Positions 40,079 to 48,925 of a stretch of 64,000 nucleotides of DNA are shown here, piece after piece. The stretch lies in the NCBI RefSeq assembly GCF_009299485.1, contig NZ_WBSO01000012.1, forward strand, positions 25,507 to 89,506. Reading direction: 5' to 3'. The DNA is from Bifidobacterium apri. GTDB taxonomy: Bacteria > Actinomycetota > Actinomycetes > Actinomycetales > Bifidobacteriaceae. A model generated the notes under the pieces. That model was given only the letters and a program-made list of their open reading frames with translations. It made no database searches and was not told where the DNA came from. The translations under genes and the position numbers were made by a program. Every line of letters begins with the position of its first letter. Position 1 is the stretch's first letter.

Positions 40079-40122
40079 AAACGCCGGTGCAGCAGGCTCG
40101 TGTTGCCTTGCCACACCGGCGT
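40079..40122. terminator. bidirectional terminator between EEP gene and xseB
   Basis: 10-bp stem AACGCCGGTG and CACCGGCGTT with a further inner GCAGGC/GCCTTGC stem, placed between two convergent genes. Coordinates may be off by one base. Confidence 0.7.
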
Positions 40123-40132
40123 TGTTGACGGA

Positions 40133-40441
40133 TTATTCCAGGTTGGATTGGGTTCCTGCGGTCTGGGCGGTTTGCGCTTGCTGCGCTTGGGCGGCGTCCA
40201 GCTTGGCACGCACCTGATCGAGCAGGCTCTGGGCGCGCTTGGCCAACGCCTCGCCAAGCTCCCACTGCCGCATGGACTGGTCGAGATCCAGCCCGCCCGC
40301 TTCGAGCGCCTGCACCGCCTGGATCAGCTGGTCGCGCGCCTGCTCATATGACATGGACGCGATGCGCTCGCGTTCCTCTTGCGTCAGGCTTGATGCGGCG
40401 TGCTGTGCGGTGCTCTGTTCGTCTGTCGTTTCCTGTGCCAT
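40133..40441 (-). CDS. xseB: exodeoxyribonuclease VII small subunit
   Basis: 102-aa partner of XseA. The core MSYEQARDQLIQAVQALEAGGLDL and WELGEALAKRAQSLLDQVRAKLD match the helical XseB family; N- and C-terminal extensions are Ala/Gln-rich. ATG 40441 follows GGGAGGA. Normally it sits next to xseA; here a glycosidase gene on the other strand separates the two by 1.9 kb. Confidence 0.92.
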   Translation of the reverse strand: MAQETTDEQSTAQHAASSLTQEERERIASMSYEQARDQLIQAVQALEAGGLDLDQSMRQWELGEALAKRAQSLLDQVRAKLDAAQAQQAQTAQTAGTQSNLE

Positions 40442-40780
40442 GTGTTCCTCCCTGATGTGGTGCGGTGTTGTCTCGGAATGGCGTGGGCTTGTTGCTTCCT
40501 TGCGGATAAGGCGCATGCTGGATTCCGTCCCAACGTTCCTGATGCCGATGGTAGCCGGGGCAGTGGATGTCTCGGGATTCGAGGCGGCGATGCGCTGTGG
40601 GCGACATATGCGGGCGACGGGCATCATCGGGCGGCGGGCATCATCAGGCGACAGACATCAGACGACAGACATCGGGCGATGATCGGAACATGCCGGAATC
40701 ACGCTGGTTTCGAGGTGGCTTCCAGCCGTCGTTATGATGGAGTCGCAGTAGTCTGGAGCCGATTTCACAAGGAGCATCCG
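40442..40780. repeat. spacer with degenerate short tandem repeat
   Basis: The 339-bp gap between xseB and the divergent glycosidase contains a degenerate tandem repeat at about 40608-40680, built on GGGCATCATC / AGACATCAGACGAC words with a period of 14-17 bp. A TATGAT at 40733-40738 is a possible -10 for the glycosidase, with no clear -35. Confidence 0.45.
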
Positions 40781-42223
40781 ATGAGCCTGTTCTATACCCC
40801 CGATCGCGCCAAAGTCGGCGATGTCATCCCGTTTTTCGATCAGCGCACCGCAAGGTTTCGCAATTTCTATCTGAAGAATTGGAACCCTGACGTGCCGCGT
40901 GACCAGGTGCAGTTCGGCTGGCACCTGATGTCTGACACCCATGCAGACAGCATCGAGGATACGCCGGTCGGCATTCTCGGCGGTACGGGGTCGGTCGTCG
41001 ATGTTGACGGTGTGTACCATCTGTTCTATTGCGTGTTCGAGAACGACCCGCAGCGCCAATGGATTCGTCATGCCGTCAGTGATGATCTGATGCATTGGAA
41101 CGACGTCGGCGAGCCTTTCGGGCCGGATGTGTCTTTCTATGAGCCGACTGATTGGCGCGATCCCTTTGTGTTCTTCAATGAGGATGAAGGGCGTTGGTGG
41201 ATGCTGGTTGCCGCGCGTCGGGCCGGCGGCAGCGACCGGAACGGGTGCGTGGGATTGTGCGTGTCCGATGATCTGATGCATTGGCGGTGTGAACGGCCGC
41301 TGTATGCGCCGGATGTGCATATGTCCGCTTATGAATGCCCGGATATGTTCCGGATGGGCGAGTGGTGGTATCTGGTGTTTTCCAATTACACCGACGGATT
41401 CGCCACCTATTACCGGATGGCGCGTTCGCCGCGCGGGCCGTGGCTCCGCCCGGTGATCGACACGTTCGATTCACGAGCGTTCTATGCGGCGAAAACCGGC
41501 TTCGACGGTACGAATCGTTTCATATTCGGCTGGAACCCCACTCGTGGCGAGAATGGCTGGGATTTCGACCCGAGCGCGGAGTATGGGGCGGATTACCGGA
41601 CCTGGAATTGGGGCGGTTCGATGGTGGTCCATCAACTGGTCCAGCATGCGGACGGCACCTTGGGCGTCGCGCCTGCGGGGGATTTGCCGGCGGTGTTGCA
41701 TCGTGCCGATCATGAGGCGATCGCCGTCGAGCCGGTGCCGGTACAAGGCGATTGGCATCGCGATAACGGCGGGAATGGCGGGTGGACCGGTTCCGGCGAC
41801 GGGTTCGCCGCCGCCCTTGGAGCGGGAATGCCGGATGCCGGATATGTTGCCGCGACCCTGTCATACGATGGGCAGCCAGCGAGATTCGGTCTCATGTTGC
41901 ATACGGACGAACGATTGTCTGACGGCTATTACCTGTCTTTCGACCCCCTGCACAGCCGGATTGAATGGCGCAGCGGGCTCAGGATGCATGAGCGCGGCGG
42001 CCAGCTGTTCCCCTACGCGGTGGAAATGGAGCGGACATTCCTGATGGAACCAGGCAAACGCTACCGTGTCGAGCTGTTTGTCGACGGTTCGACGGCGGTG
42101 ATGTACGTGAACCGCGACGCCGCGTTCAGCATGCGACTCTACGACCGGCGTCCCGGCAAGTTCGGCTGGTTCGTGGAGCACGGCACGGTGCACGTGTCTG
42201 ACGTGTCGGTGTTGGGACTGTAA
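40781..42223 (+). CDS. GH32-like glycoside hydrolase (clan GH-J)
   Basis: 480-aa predicted intracellular beta-fructosidase-type enzyme: five-bladed propeller (residues ~1-320) and C-terminal beta-sandwich (~340-480). ACAAGGAG precedes the ATG. The usual WMNDPNG motif is absent; the equivalent first blade reads KVGDVIPFF, with Asp14 the likely nucleophile. RDP is in DWRDPFVFF (Asp127), and the EC motif in YECPDMF (Glu185) gives the acid/base; GGTGS corresponds to the usual SGS element. Substrate is unknown and may not be a classic fructan. There is no signal peptide and no adjacent transporter or regulator. The gene interrupts the xseA-xseB pair. Confidence 0.75.
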   Translation: MSLFYTPDRAKVGDVIPFFDQRTARFRNFYLKNWNPDVPRDQVQFGWHLMSDTHADSIEDTPVGILGGTGSVVDVDGVYHLFYCVFENDPQRQWIRHAVSDDLMHWNDVGEPFGPDVSFYEPTDWRDPFVFFNEDEGRWWMLVAARRAGGSDRNGCVGLCVSDDLMHWRCERPLYAPDVHMSAYECPDMFRMGEWWYLVFSNYTDGFATYYRMARSPRGPWLRPVIDTFDSRAFYAAKTGFDGTNRFIFGWNPTRGENGWDFDPSAEYGADYRTWNWGGSMVVHQLVQHADGTLGVAPAGDLPAVLHRADHEAIAVEPVPVQGDWHRDNGGNGGWTGSGDGFAAALGAGMPDAGYVAATLSYDGQPARFGLMLHTDERLSDGYYLSFDPLHSRIEWRSGLRMHERGGQLFPYAVEMERTFLMEPGKRYRVELFVDGSTAVMYVNRDAAFSMRLYDRRPGKFGWFVEHGTVHVSDVSVLGL

Positions 42224-42303
42224 GGCGGAACCGCAACGCCAACACGCGGACGGCTCCTCGACGTCCGGATCTGATGCCGGAGCCGCCCATGGCGGATGAA
42301 CAA

Positions 42304-42356
42304 CGGCATCGGGCACGCGAAACGGTTGGGAAGATCGCTTCGCGCGCCCGATGCCG
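42304..42356. terminator. bidirectional terminator between GH32-like gene and xseA
   Basis: Convergent genes end on either side of an 11-bp stem CGGCATCGGGC (42304-42314) and GCCCGATGCCG (42346-42356), continued after one mismatch by CGCGAA/TTCGCG. Confidence 0.75.
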
Positions 42357-42368
42357 GTCGGGGAGAGG

Positions 42369-43733
42369 TCAGTCGGTGTCGGGCGCGTTGTCCGCCGGGC
42401 CGATAGCATTGGCCAGCAACGCGCCCTCGCGGAGGGTGATGGTCAACTGGTCGCCCTGCCGCACGTCGACCGGATCGTCAAGAACGCGGCCGTTCGCGGT
42501 CTGCACCACGGCATACCCGCGGTTGAGCGTGGCCTGCGGGCTGAGTGCGGTGAGGCTGGCATGCAGTTTCTCCACGGTCATACTCGCGTCGTCAACGATG
42601 CGGATCAGGCCTTGCCGCATTCGCAGCACGGCGTCATCAACAGTGCGCTGGTATGGGTCGAGCATCGTGTGCGGATGCGTCAGACTTGGCCGGTTCGCAT
42701 AGCCTTCGATCAGCCGCTGTTCGTTGCTGACCATGGATTCCATCCGCAGGTTCATGCGCTGCCAGGCGTTGGTCACCAGTTGCCATTGTTCGTGCACGTC
42801 GGGTACGACCTTTTTCGCAGCGTCGGTCGGTGTCGAGGCACGCAGGTCGGCTGCCAGATCGATCAGCGTCCAATCGTCTTCGTGCCCGACGGCGGAAACG
42901 ATGGGCTTGCGGCAAGCCGCCGTGGCGCGGACCACGGCTTCGTCGGAGAAACCGATCAGGTCTTCGAAGCTGCCGCCGCCGCGGGCGACGATGATGACGT
43001 CCACGCGCGGATCGTCGTCGAGCTTGCGGATGGCTTGGACGACTTCCGGCGGGCATTGGGCGCCTTGGACATGAACGTGTTCGATCACGAAGTCCACGGC
43101 CGGCCAGCGCAGGTTCACATTCGTGATGACATCGCCTTCGGCACGTGCCTGCGGGGCGCAGATCAGGCCAATGCACTTGGGAAACTCCGGCAGCGGGATT
43201 TTGTTCTCGGCGTCGAACAGGCCCTCGCCTTTGAGCTTCTTGCGCAATTCGTCAATCTGCGCTTTGAGGTCGCCGGCTCCCACGCGTCGGATATCGTCGG
43301 CGACAAAGCTCAGACGCGTCTGTTTGGGCCACACGTTCGGCTTGCCGTGGATGACGACGCGTTCGCCTTGCCTGAATTCCCGTGCCATGGCGACGAAACG
43401 GCTGTACCCCATGACGGACATGGAGATGTCCTGCTCGTTGTCGCGCAGCGTAATGAATCCGGAAGTGCTGCGGCGCATATTGATTTCGACGATCTGGCCT
43501 TCGACCCAGGAAGCGGGCCAGCGTTCGACCGCATCATGGTACTTCTGGCTCAGTACGCTGACCGGCCAGGGGTTTTCTGCGGTGGTGTCGCGCGCCAAGC
43601 GCGGCAGCTGGTCCAACGGTTTTGGCGCGCCTGCGGGAGATTGACGCTGCAGAGCGAGCTCATTGCCGTTGCCGTGGGGCGCCATGCCGTAGCCGTATGC
43701 GGTGTTCTGATTCTCATACCCGTACCCTTGCAT
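42369..43733 (-). CDS. xseA: exodeoxyribonuclease VII large subunit
   Basis: 454-aa catalytic subunit of ExoVII, degrading single-stranded DNA to oligonucleotides. ATG 43733 follows GGAAGGG. Seen: N-terminal OB-fold (WVEGQIVEINMRRSTSGFITLRD split over residues ~75-100), core motif VARGGGSFEDLIGFSDE and VSAVGHEDDWTL, then a long helical region that binds small subunits. The first ~45 residues are a Gly/Tyr/Asn-rich extension. xseB lies 1.9 kb downstream rather than adjacent. Confidence 0.94.
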   Translation of the reverse strand: MQGYGYENQNTAYGYGMAPHGNGNELALQRQSPAGAPKPLDQLPRLARDTTAENPWPVSVLSQKYHDAVERWPASWVEGQIVEINMRRSTSGFITLRDNEQDISMSVMGYSRFVAMAREFRQGERVVIHGKPNVWPKQTRLSFVADDIRRVGAGDLKAQIDELRKKLKGEGLFDAENKIPLPEFPKCIGLICAPQARAEGDVITNVNLRWPAVDFVIEHVHVQGAQCPPEVVQAIRKLDDDPRVDVIIVARGGGSFEDLIGFSDEAVVRATAACRKPIVSAVGHEDDWTLIDLAADLRASTPTDAAKKVVPDVHEQWQLVTNAWQRMNLRMESMVSNEQRLIEGYANRPSLTHPHTMLDPYQRTVDDAVLRMRQGLIRIVDDASMTVEKLHASLTALSPQATLNRGYAVVQTANGRVLDDPVDVRQGDQLTITLREGALLANAIGPADNAPDTD

Positions 43734-43996
43734 GCTTGCCCTTCCTTCCGCGGGGTGTGGCTGGCTCGTCCTGCGCGTGTCTGTGGCGTGCCGTTGCCTT
43801 GTCTGCCTGGCAGGATCGGCCTTGCCCTGCGTGTCAATGGCTTCTACTGTCGCGCATCGAAAGGACAATGCATCTGCGCGCGCGCCCGCGTATACCACTG
43901 TTTTTCGCAGGATGGTGGCGTGTCGGAATCGACACGCTGAGGCGGCGGCGTAATCTTCATCACATTTTCCGATTATCGGCGGAATGATGCGGATTG

Positions 43997-44044
43997 CTAC
44001 TATATCTGGTGTGACACGCGTCAGAGATGCACTACATCTCGTGG
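43997..44044 (+). promoter_or_regulatory. two NrdR-like boxes upstream of nrdD
   Basis: CTACTATATCTGGTGT (43997-44012) matches 12 of 16 positions of the NrdR consensus acaCwAtATaTwGtgt; GCACTACATCTCGTGG (44029-44044) is a weaker second match. Their starts are 32 bp apart, three helical turns, the spacing usual for paired NrdR boxes. A TACAGT at 44045-44050 may be the -10. NrdR would repress nrdD-nrdG when dATP is high; the nrdR gene itself is not in this window. Confidence 0.7.
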
Positions 44045-44076
44045 TACAGTCGATGTGGCAAATGCAGAACAAGAAA

Positions 44077-44095
44077 GGCCGGGAGGTGCCCGGCC
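44077..44095 (+). promoter_or_regulatory. nrdD leader hairpin
   Basis: 7-bp stem GGCCGGG/CCCGGCC with an AGGTG loop in the nrdD 5' leader, ending 5 nt before the AAAGGA ribosome site (44101-44106). It could limit ribosome access or stabilise the mRNA. Confidence 0.45.
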
Positions 44096-44115
44096 GAGGG
44101 AAAGGACGGAACCCA

Positions 44116-46548
44116 ATGGACATGCAGGTTCTTGATGCTCCGCGGACCGCCACCCCGGACAGCGATACGGCAGACACCGTCGCGGAAGGGACGTCGGATA
44201 TGAGCAAGGTGCTCGTCGAGAAGCGTGACGGACGAATCGTCGAATTCGACCCGATCAACATCATCAGCGCCGTCAAGTCCGCCTTCAAGGATCTTGACAA
44301 GGAGATCGGACCGGAAGAGGAGCAGCTCATCCGCGACCTCGCCAACCAGGTCGAAGGCGAAATCAAGGAACGCTACAACGGTCCCGCCAAGATCGAGGAC
44401 ATCCAGAACCTTGTCGAACACGGCCTCATCGAAGATCACCTGTATGAGGTCGCCCGCAACTATACGAACTACCGCCTCAACAAGGACATCGAGCGCGCCA
44501 AGGCCACCGATATCAATGAAGCGGTCAGCCGCCTGGTCAACCGTGACGAATCCCTCGTGCGTGAGAACGCGAACAAGGACTCCAATGTCTACGCCACGCA
44601 GCGCGATTTGCTCGCCGGCGCCGTCTCCAAGGCATCCGCGTTCTCCATGCTGCCTGACGCCGTGTCGAACGCCCATATGAAGGGCGACATCCATTTCCAC
44701 GACGCCGATTATTCGCCATTCACCGCGATGACCAACTGCTCGTTGCCAGATTTCGGCGATATGCTCGCCCACGGCTTCGAACTCGGCAACGCGATGATGG
44801 ACTCCCCGAAGTCCATCGGCACCGCCGCCACGCAGATCACGCAGATCATCAAGGATATCGCCGGCGCCCAGTACGGCGGCCAGACCGTCAACCGCGCCGA
44901 TGAGATGCTGGAGCCGTACGCGAAGCTCGACTATGAGAAGCATCTGAAGATGGCCCACGCCATGTTCCCCGACGACATGCCGATCGAGGCCGCACAGACC
45001 GTCGTGCGTGGCCTCAAGGAACAGGAACCGTCCGGGCTGCATTTCGAGAACCGCGCGCCGCTGCCCGACGACGTGCCGTTCGACACGGATGCCGACCCGA
45101 TCCAGCAGATCCGTGAGGTCTACGCGAAGCTCATGACCCGCAAGGCGATCTACGACGCCATGCAGACCATGGAATACCAGATCAACTCCAACCGCGTGTC
45201 CAACGGTCAGACCCCGTTCGTCACCGTCGGTTTCGGCCTGGGCACCTCCTGGTTCGCCCGCGAGATCCAGCGTTCCATTCTGCTCAACCGCATCCGCGGC
45301 TTGGGCAAGGATCGCCACACCGCGATCTTCCCGAAGCTCGTGTTCACCATCAAACATGGCATCAACGCCGACCCGGGCGACCCGAACTACGACATGAAGC
45401 AGCTGGCGCTCGAGTGCTCCACTAAGCGCATGTACCCGGATGTCGTGTTCTACGACAACATCGTCAAGATCACCGGCTCCTTCAAAGCCCCGATGGGCTG
45501 CCGTTCCTTCCTGCAAGGCTGGATCGACCCCAAAACCGGCAAGGACGTCGAAGACGGCCGCATGAACCTCGGTGTCGTTACCGTCAACGTGCCGCGTATC
45601 GCCCTCGAATCCCACGGCGACAAGGATCGCTTCTGGAAACTGTTCGACGAGCGCATGGAAGTCGCCCACCAGGCGTTGCAGTTCCGCATCATGCGCTGCA
45701 AGCAGGCCACCCCGGTCAACGCGCCGACCCTGTTCCGCTATGGCGCATTCGGACGTCTCGGCGCCAACGACAACGTCGATCAGCTGTTCCGCAATGAACG
45801 CGCCACGGTGTCCCTCGGGTACATCGGTCTGTATGAGGCGACCGCGGTGTTCTACGGCAAGGATTGGATGCGCGACCACAGCTGGGATCCGGAAGGCAAG
45901 GAGTTCGCGCTGTCCATCGTCAAGCGCATGAACCAGCTGTGCAAGCAGTGGTGCAAGGCCGAAGGCTACCATTACTCCGTGTACTCCACGCCGGCGGAAA
46001 GCCTCACTGACCGCTTCAACCGCATGGACCGTGAGAAGTTCGGTCGCGTTGAAGGCGTGACCGACCACGATTTCTACACCAACTCCTTCCACTATCCGGT
46101 GTGGCTGTCCCCGACGCCGATGGAGAAGCTCGACTACGAGAAGGACTTCCCCTACTACGCGTCCGGCGGGTTCATCAACTACTGCGAATTCCCGTGCCTG
46201 CAGGACAATCCGAAGGCGCTCGAAGCCGTGTGGGATTACGCCTACAAGATCGGCATCGGCTACCTGGGTACCAACACACCGATCGACCACTGCTTCGTGT
46301 GCGGCTTCCAAGGCGACTTCGAACCGACCGAAGAAGGCTTCAAATGCCCTGAATGCGGCAACTCCGATCCGGACAAGTGCAATGTCACCAAGCGCACCTG
46401 CGGATACCTGGGCAACCCCGTCCAGCGCCCGATGGTGCACGGCCGTCACGAGGAGATCGCCCACCGCGTCAAGCATATGAGCGGCGAAACCGGGCATGTG
46501 ACGCTCAAGGACGGTTCCGAACGCGAATGGTTCGAGGAGACCAAGTAA
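44116..46548 (+). CDS. nrdD: anaerobic ribonucleoside-triphosphate reductase
   Basis: Class III glycyl-radical enzyme making dNTPs from NTPs without oxygen, 810 aa. ATG 44116 follows AAAGGA. Seen: N-terminal ATP-cone (VEKRDGRIVEFDPINIISAV at ~residue 35), the catalytic core including GAQYGGQTVN and NCSLPD, the zinc site CFVCGF...CPECG near residues 725-745, and the glycyl-radical motif KRTCGYLGNP near residue 760. The enzyme fits an obligate anaerobe. It is cotranscribed with the activase gene nrdG. Confidence 0.96.
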   Translation: MDMQVLDAPRTATPDSDTADTVAEGTSDMSKVLVEKRDGRIVEFDPINIISAVKSAFKDLDKEIGPEEEQLIRDLANQVEGEIKERYNGPAKIEDIQNLVEHGLIEDHLYEVARNYTNYRLNKDIERAKATDINEAVSRLVNRDESLVRENANKDSNVYATQRDLLAGAVSKASAFSMLPDAVSNAHMKGDIHFHDADYSPFTAMTNCSLPDFGDMLAHGFELGNAMMDSPKSIGTAATQITQIIKDIAGAQYGGQTVNRADEMLEPYAKLDYEKHLKMAHAMFPDDMPIEAAQTVVRGLKEQEPSGLHFENRAPLPDDVPFDTDADPIQQIREVYAKLMTRKAIYDAMQTMEYQINSNRVSNGQTPFVTVGFGLGTSWFAREIQRSILLNRIRGLGKDRHTAIFPKLVFTIKHGINADPGDPNYDMKQLALECSTKRMYPDVVFYDNIVKITGSFKAPMGCRSFLQGWIDPKTGKDVEDGRMNLGVVTVNVPRIALESHGDKDRFWKLFDERMEVAHQALQFRIMRCKQATPVNAPTLFRYGAFGRLGANDNVDQLFRNERATVSLGYIGLYEATAVFYGKDWMRDHSWDPEGKEFALSIVKRMNQLCKQWCKAEGYHYSVYSTPAESLTDRFNRMDREKFGRVEGVTDHDFYTNSFHYPVWLSPTPMEKLDYEKDFPYYASGGFINYCEFPCLQDNPKALEAVWDYAYKIGIGYLGTNTPIDHCFVCGFQGDFEPTEEGFKCPECGNSDPDKCNVTKRTCGYLGNPVQRPMVHGRHEEIAHRVKHMSGETGHVTLKDGSEREWFEETK

Positions 46549-46622
46549 CCAGACAGGTCGAGTGACCTGAGCCACTGCGTCGCCTGACGGCATCCCGCCG
46601 GAAGACGCGCACAGACATCAAC

Positions 46623-46661
46623 CGATGACGGCCGTGATGCATCCGCACGCGGCCGTCATCG
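46623..46661 (+). promoter_or_regulatory. nrdD-nrdG intercistronic hairpin
   Basis: Perfect 11-bp stem CGATGACGGCC (46623-46633) and GGCCGTCATCG (46651-46661) with a 17-nt loop between the two cistrons and no T-run. It may reduce read-through or protect the nrdD mRNA, setting unequal expression. Confidence 0.55.
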
Positions 46662-46718
46662 CCGTGTGGGGAGGCCATGACGGCATGCCCGGAAAGCACC
46701 AAGGAGCGCAGAAGACTG

Positions 46719-47432
46719 ATGACAGCAACGACATTGCATGATTTCGCGGCGGGGGAGGTCGATCGCGGCCCGTTCATCCCGACCAACCGGTCGAACAACC
46801 CGAAGGCAGGGCAGTGGACGAACCGGATGAGCCACAACATGATCGCCGACTACAAACGGTTCCTCATGACCGACGGCGAAGGCATCCGCTGCTCGTTGTA
46901 CGTGTCCGGATGCCCGTTCCATTGCGTGGAATGCTACAACAAATCCATTTGGGATTTCCAAGCCGGCCATGAATACAACGACGCGCTCGAAGCGCAAATC
47001 ATGGACGACCTGTCCCAATCCTATGTGCAAGGCATCACCTTCCTCGGCGGCGAGCCCCTGCTCAATACGGGCGTGCTCCTGCCGCTCGCGCGAAAAATCC
47101 GCGAACGCTTCGGCCATACGAAAGACATCTGGTGCTGGACCGGCTACACGTGGGAAGAACTCATGCGCCCCGGCGAAACCCAGGACAAGCTCGACCTGCT
47201 CCACGAGATCGACATCCTCGTCGACGGCCGATATATCAAGGATCTGCACGATTCGCTGCTGCAATTCCGCGGGTCGAGCAACCAGCGGATCATCGACGTG
47301 CCCAAGTCCTTCGCCGCCGGAAAACCGGTGATCTGGAGCAAATTGCACGACCAGGAGCGCTTCATCCCCGAAATCTACGGCAAGGACCGTGCCGCCGGTG
47401 AAGGCAACGACAGCATCTCCTCCGAACACTGA
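46719..47432 (+). CDS. nrdG: anaerobic ribonucleotide reductase activase
   Basis: Radical SAM enzyme that generates the glycyl radical in NrdD, 237 aa. The CxxxCxxC cluster motif is CPFHCVEC; LYVSGCPF, FLGGEPLL and WCWTGYTWEEL are family features. The start is uncertain: ATG 46719 has AAGGAG 12 nt away, ATG 46677 has GGGGAGG only 2 nt away; either gives an N-terminal extension of 35-50 residues over typical NrdG. Its stop codon falls in a short tandem repeat. Confidence 0.92.
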   Translation: MTATTLHDFAAGEVDRGPFIPTNRSNNPKAGQWTNRMSHNMIADYKRFLMTDGEGIRCSLYVSGCPFHCVECYNKSIWDFQAGHEYNDALEAQIMDDLSQSYVQGITFLGGEPLLNTGVLLPLARKIRERFGHTKDIWCWTGYTWEELMRPGETQDKLDLLHEIDILVDGRYIKDLHDSLLQFRGSSNQRIIDVPKSFAAGKPVIWSKLHDQERFIPEIYGKDRAAGEGNDSISSEH

Positions 47433-47471
47433 AAACCGGATACTGAAAACCGGCTACTGAAAACCGGACGC
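47430..47471 (+). repeat. three-copy 14-bp tandem repeat at the nrdG stop
   Basis: CTGAAAACCGG recurs three times with a 14-bp period (starting about 47430, 47444, 47458). The first copy contains the nrdG stop codon (TGA), so each extra copy leaves the protein end unchanged. Confidence 0.75.
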
Positions 47472-47503
47472 CTTGCCCGGCATGGCCGCTGAGGGTAACT
47501 GAC

Positions 47504-48736
47504 ATGATGAAACGAATCGGATACATGCTGTACGCGATGTCACTGAGCGTCGTCGTTCTTGCGATAGCCGCACTGTTCCTGCTCGTGGAAAACACGATGG
47601 TCACCCTGATCTGGGATGTATGGGCCACCCGCATACCGGTACGGTGGGCGTTCTCGCTGCCGGTCGCGGCAGCGGGCACCGCGCTGCTGGTGTGCGGGAA
47701 GCGACGCTGGGGTGATATTCCGCACACCACGCGTGAGGTCATCGGAGCGCTCAAACGCGGCGAACCGATCGACTACCACACCGCGTGGCGCGATCTGCTC
47801 ATCGCCCTGATCATCCTCGCCGCAGGCGCCGGGGTCGGCCCGGAAGCCTCGCTTATGGGCGCGGTTATCGCGTATTCCGTTTGGCAATGCGACAAGCTGC
47901 GGTATCTGCGTGCGCATGAGCAGGACATTCTCGCCGCTCCGATTGGCAGACGATTGCTGATGCTGTACCATCCGACGCGATGGATCCAAGCCGCGCATGA
48001 CACTGCCGATGCACCGCGAGTCATCCGTGTTTGCGCAGCCAACAGCATCATCGTCATCGTGATGTTCATCGGTATGACGACCATGCCCAGATTCTCCGAT
48101 GCTGGTATGGACACACTCGCATTCTGGCGGAGCACATGGGTGGTGCTGCCGCTCGCGGCGTACGCGCTCGTCGTCGCAGGGGTGTGCGCACTGGTCAGGG
48201 AAGGCATCCGGGTGGTGTCACGGCGCCTCGACTTCCCGATGACCGCACGGCTGTTGGCCGGGGGAGCGCTGGTCGCGCTCGTCGTCACCGTGATGCCGGT
48301 CCTGTCCACCTCGGGCCAGCATCAGATCCACACGATCGGCACCCTGTCCGCCACACTCGGTGCCGGCGCGTTGTTCGCGCTCGCCGCCTGCAAACTCCTG
48401 TTCGCCCAGTGGTGCATCGAATGCCGGTGGACGGGCGGTGACATCTTCCCGATCATGTTCGCCGCACTGCTGCACGGCTGTGCGGTCGCCAAACTGGTGC
48501 CGTGCTGGCAGCCGGTGGTCGTGGTCATGACGGTCGCCTTCTGCACCGCCATCGTCTTGATCGGCAACGCCCCACTCGCAGGCGTCCTGATGGCCTTGTT
48601 CTTCCCCGTCAAACTCTTGCCATTGGAACTGGCGGTCACCGTCATGGCTTGGGGAGCGATGCAAGCGGCGAACGCCGTTCGCACCGCGGCACAATCCAAG
48701 GCGACGAAACGCCGGGTGGCCGGTGCGCGGCGATGA
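47504..48736 (+). CDS. ClC-family-like chloride channel/transporter
   Basis: 410-aa polytopic membrane protein with about ten hydrophobic segments. The segment AGAGVGPEASLMGAVIAY matches the ClC anion-selectivity helix (G-x-E-x-P type, here GPEAS), and RWTGGDIFPIMFAALLHG corresponds to the GGIFxPSLxxGA element. The classic GSGIP is not evident, so transport properties may differ. ATG 47504 with GAGGG upstream. No functional neighbours. Confidence 0.7.
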   Translation: MMKRIGYMLYAMSLSVVVLAIAALFLLVENTMVTLIWDVWATRIPVRWAFSLPVAAAGTALLVCGKRRWGDIPHTTREVIGALKRGEPIDYHTAWRDLLIALIILAAGAGVGPEASLMGAVIAYSVWQCDKLRYLRAHEQDILAAPIGRRLLMLYHPTRWIQAAHDTADAPRVIRVCAANSIIVIVMFIGMTTMPRFSDAGMDTLAFWRSTWVVLPLAAYALVVAGVCALVREGIRVVSRRLDFPMTARLLAGGALVALVVTVMPVLSTSGQHQIHTIGTLSATLGAGALFALAACKLLFAQWCIECRWTGGDIFPIMFAALLHGCAVAKLVPCWQPVVVVMTVAFCTAIVLIGNAPLAGVLMALFFPVKLLPLELAVTVMAWGAMQAANAVRTAAQSKATKRRVAGARR

Positions 48737-48925
48737 CAGACCGGGCGTCGATAGCTTCAATCCGCCGCGACAGGCGACGGGGCTTTCGCCACACGCGTAT
48801 CGTTTCGCTGGAGGCGAGTTGTGCTGACGTGCGTATGCGTTAGCATTCACTAGAGGATATTCGGCCGGATCCACCCGCGCGACCGTTGCGTCACGCCGTC
48901 ACGGCCGACAAAGAATGAGGTATAG

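Noticed and set aside
44032..46593. 853-codon minus-strand open frame
   Set aside because: It is antisense to nrdD, whose zinc, ATP-cone and glycyl-radical motifs prove the plus frame.
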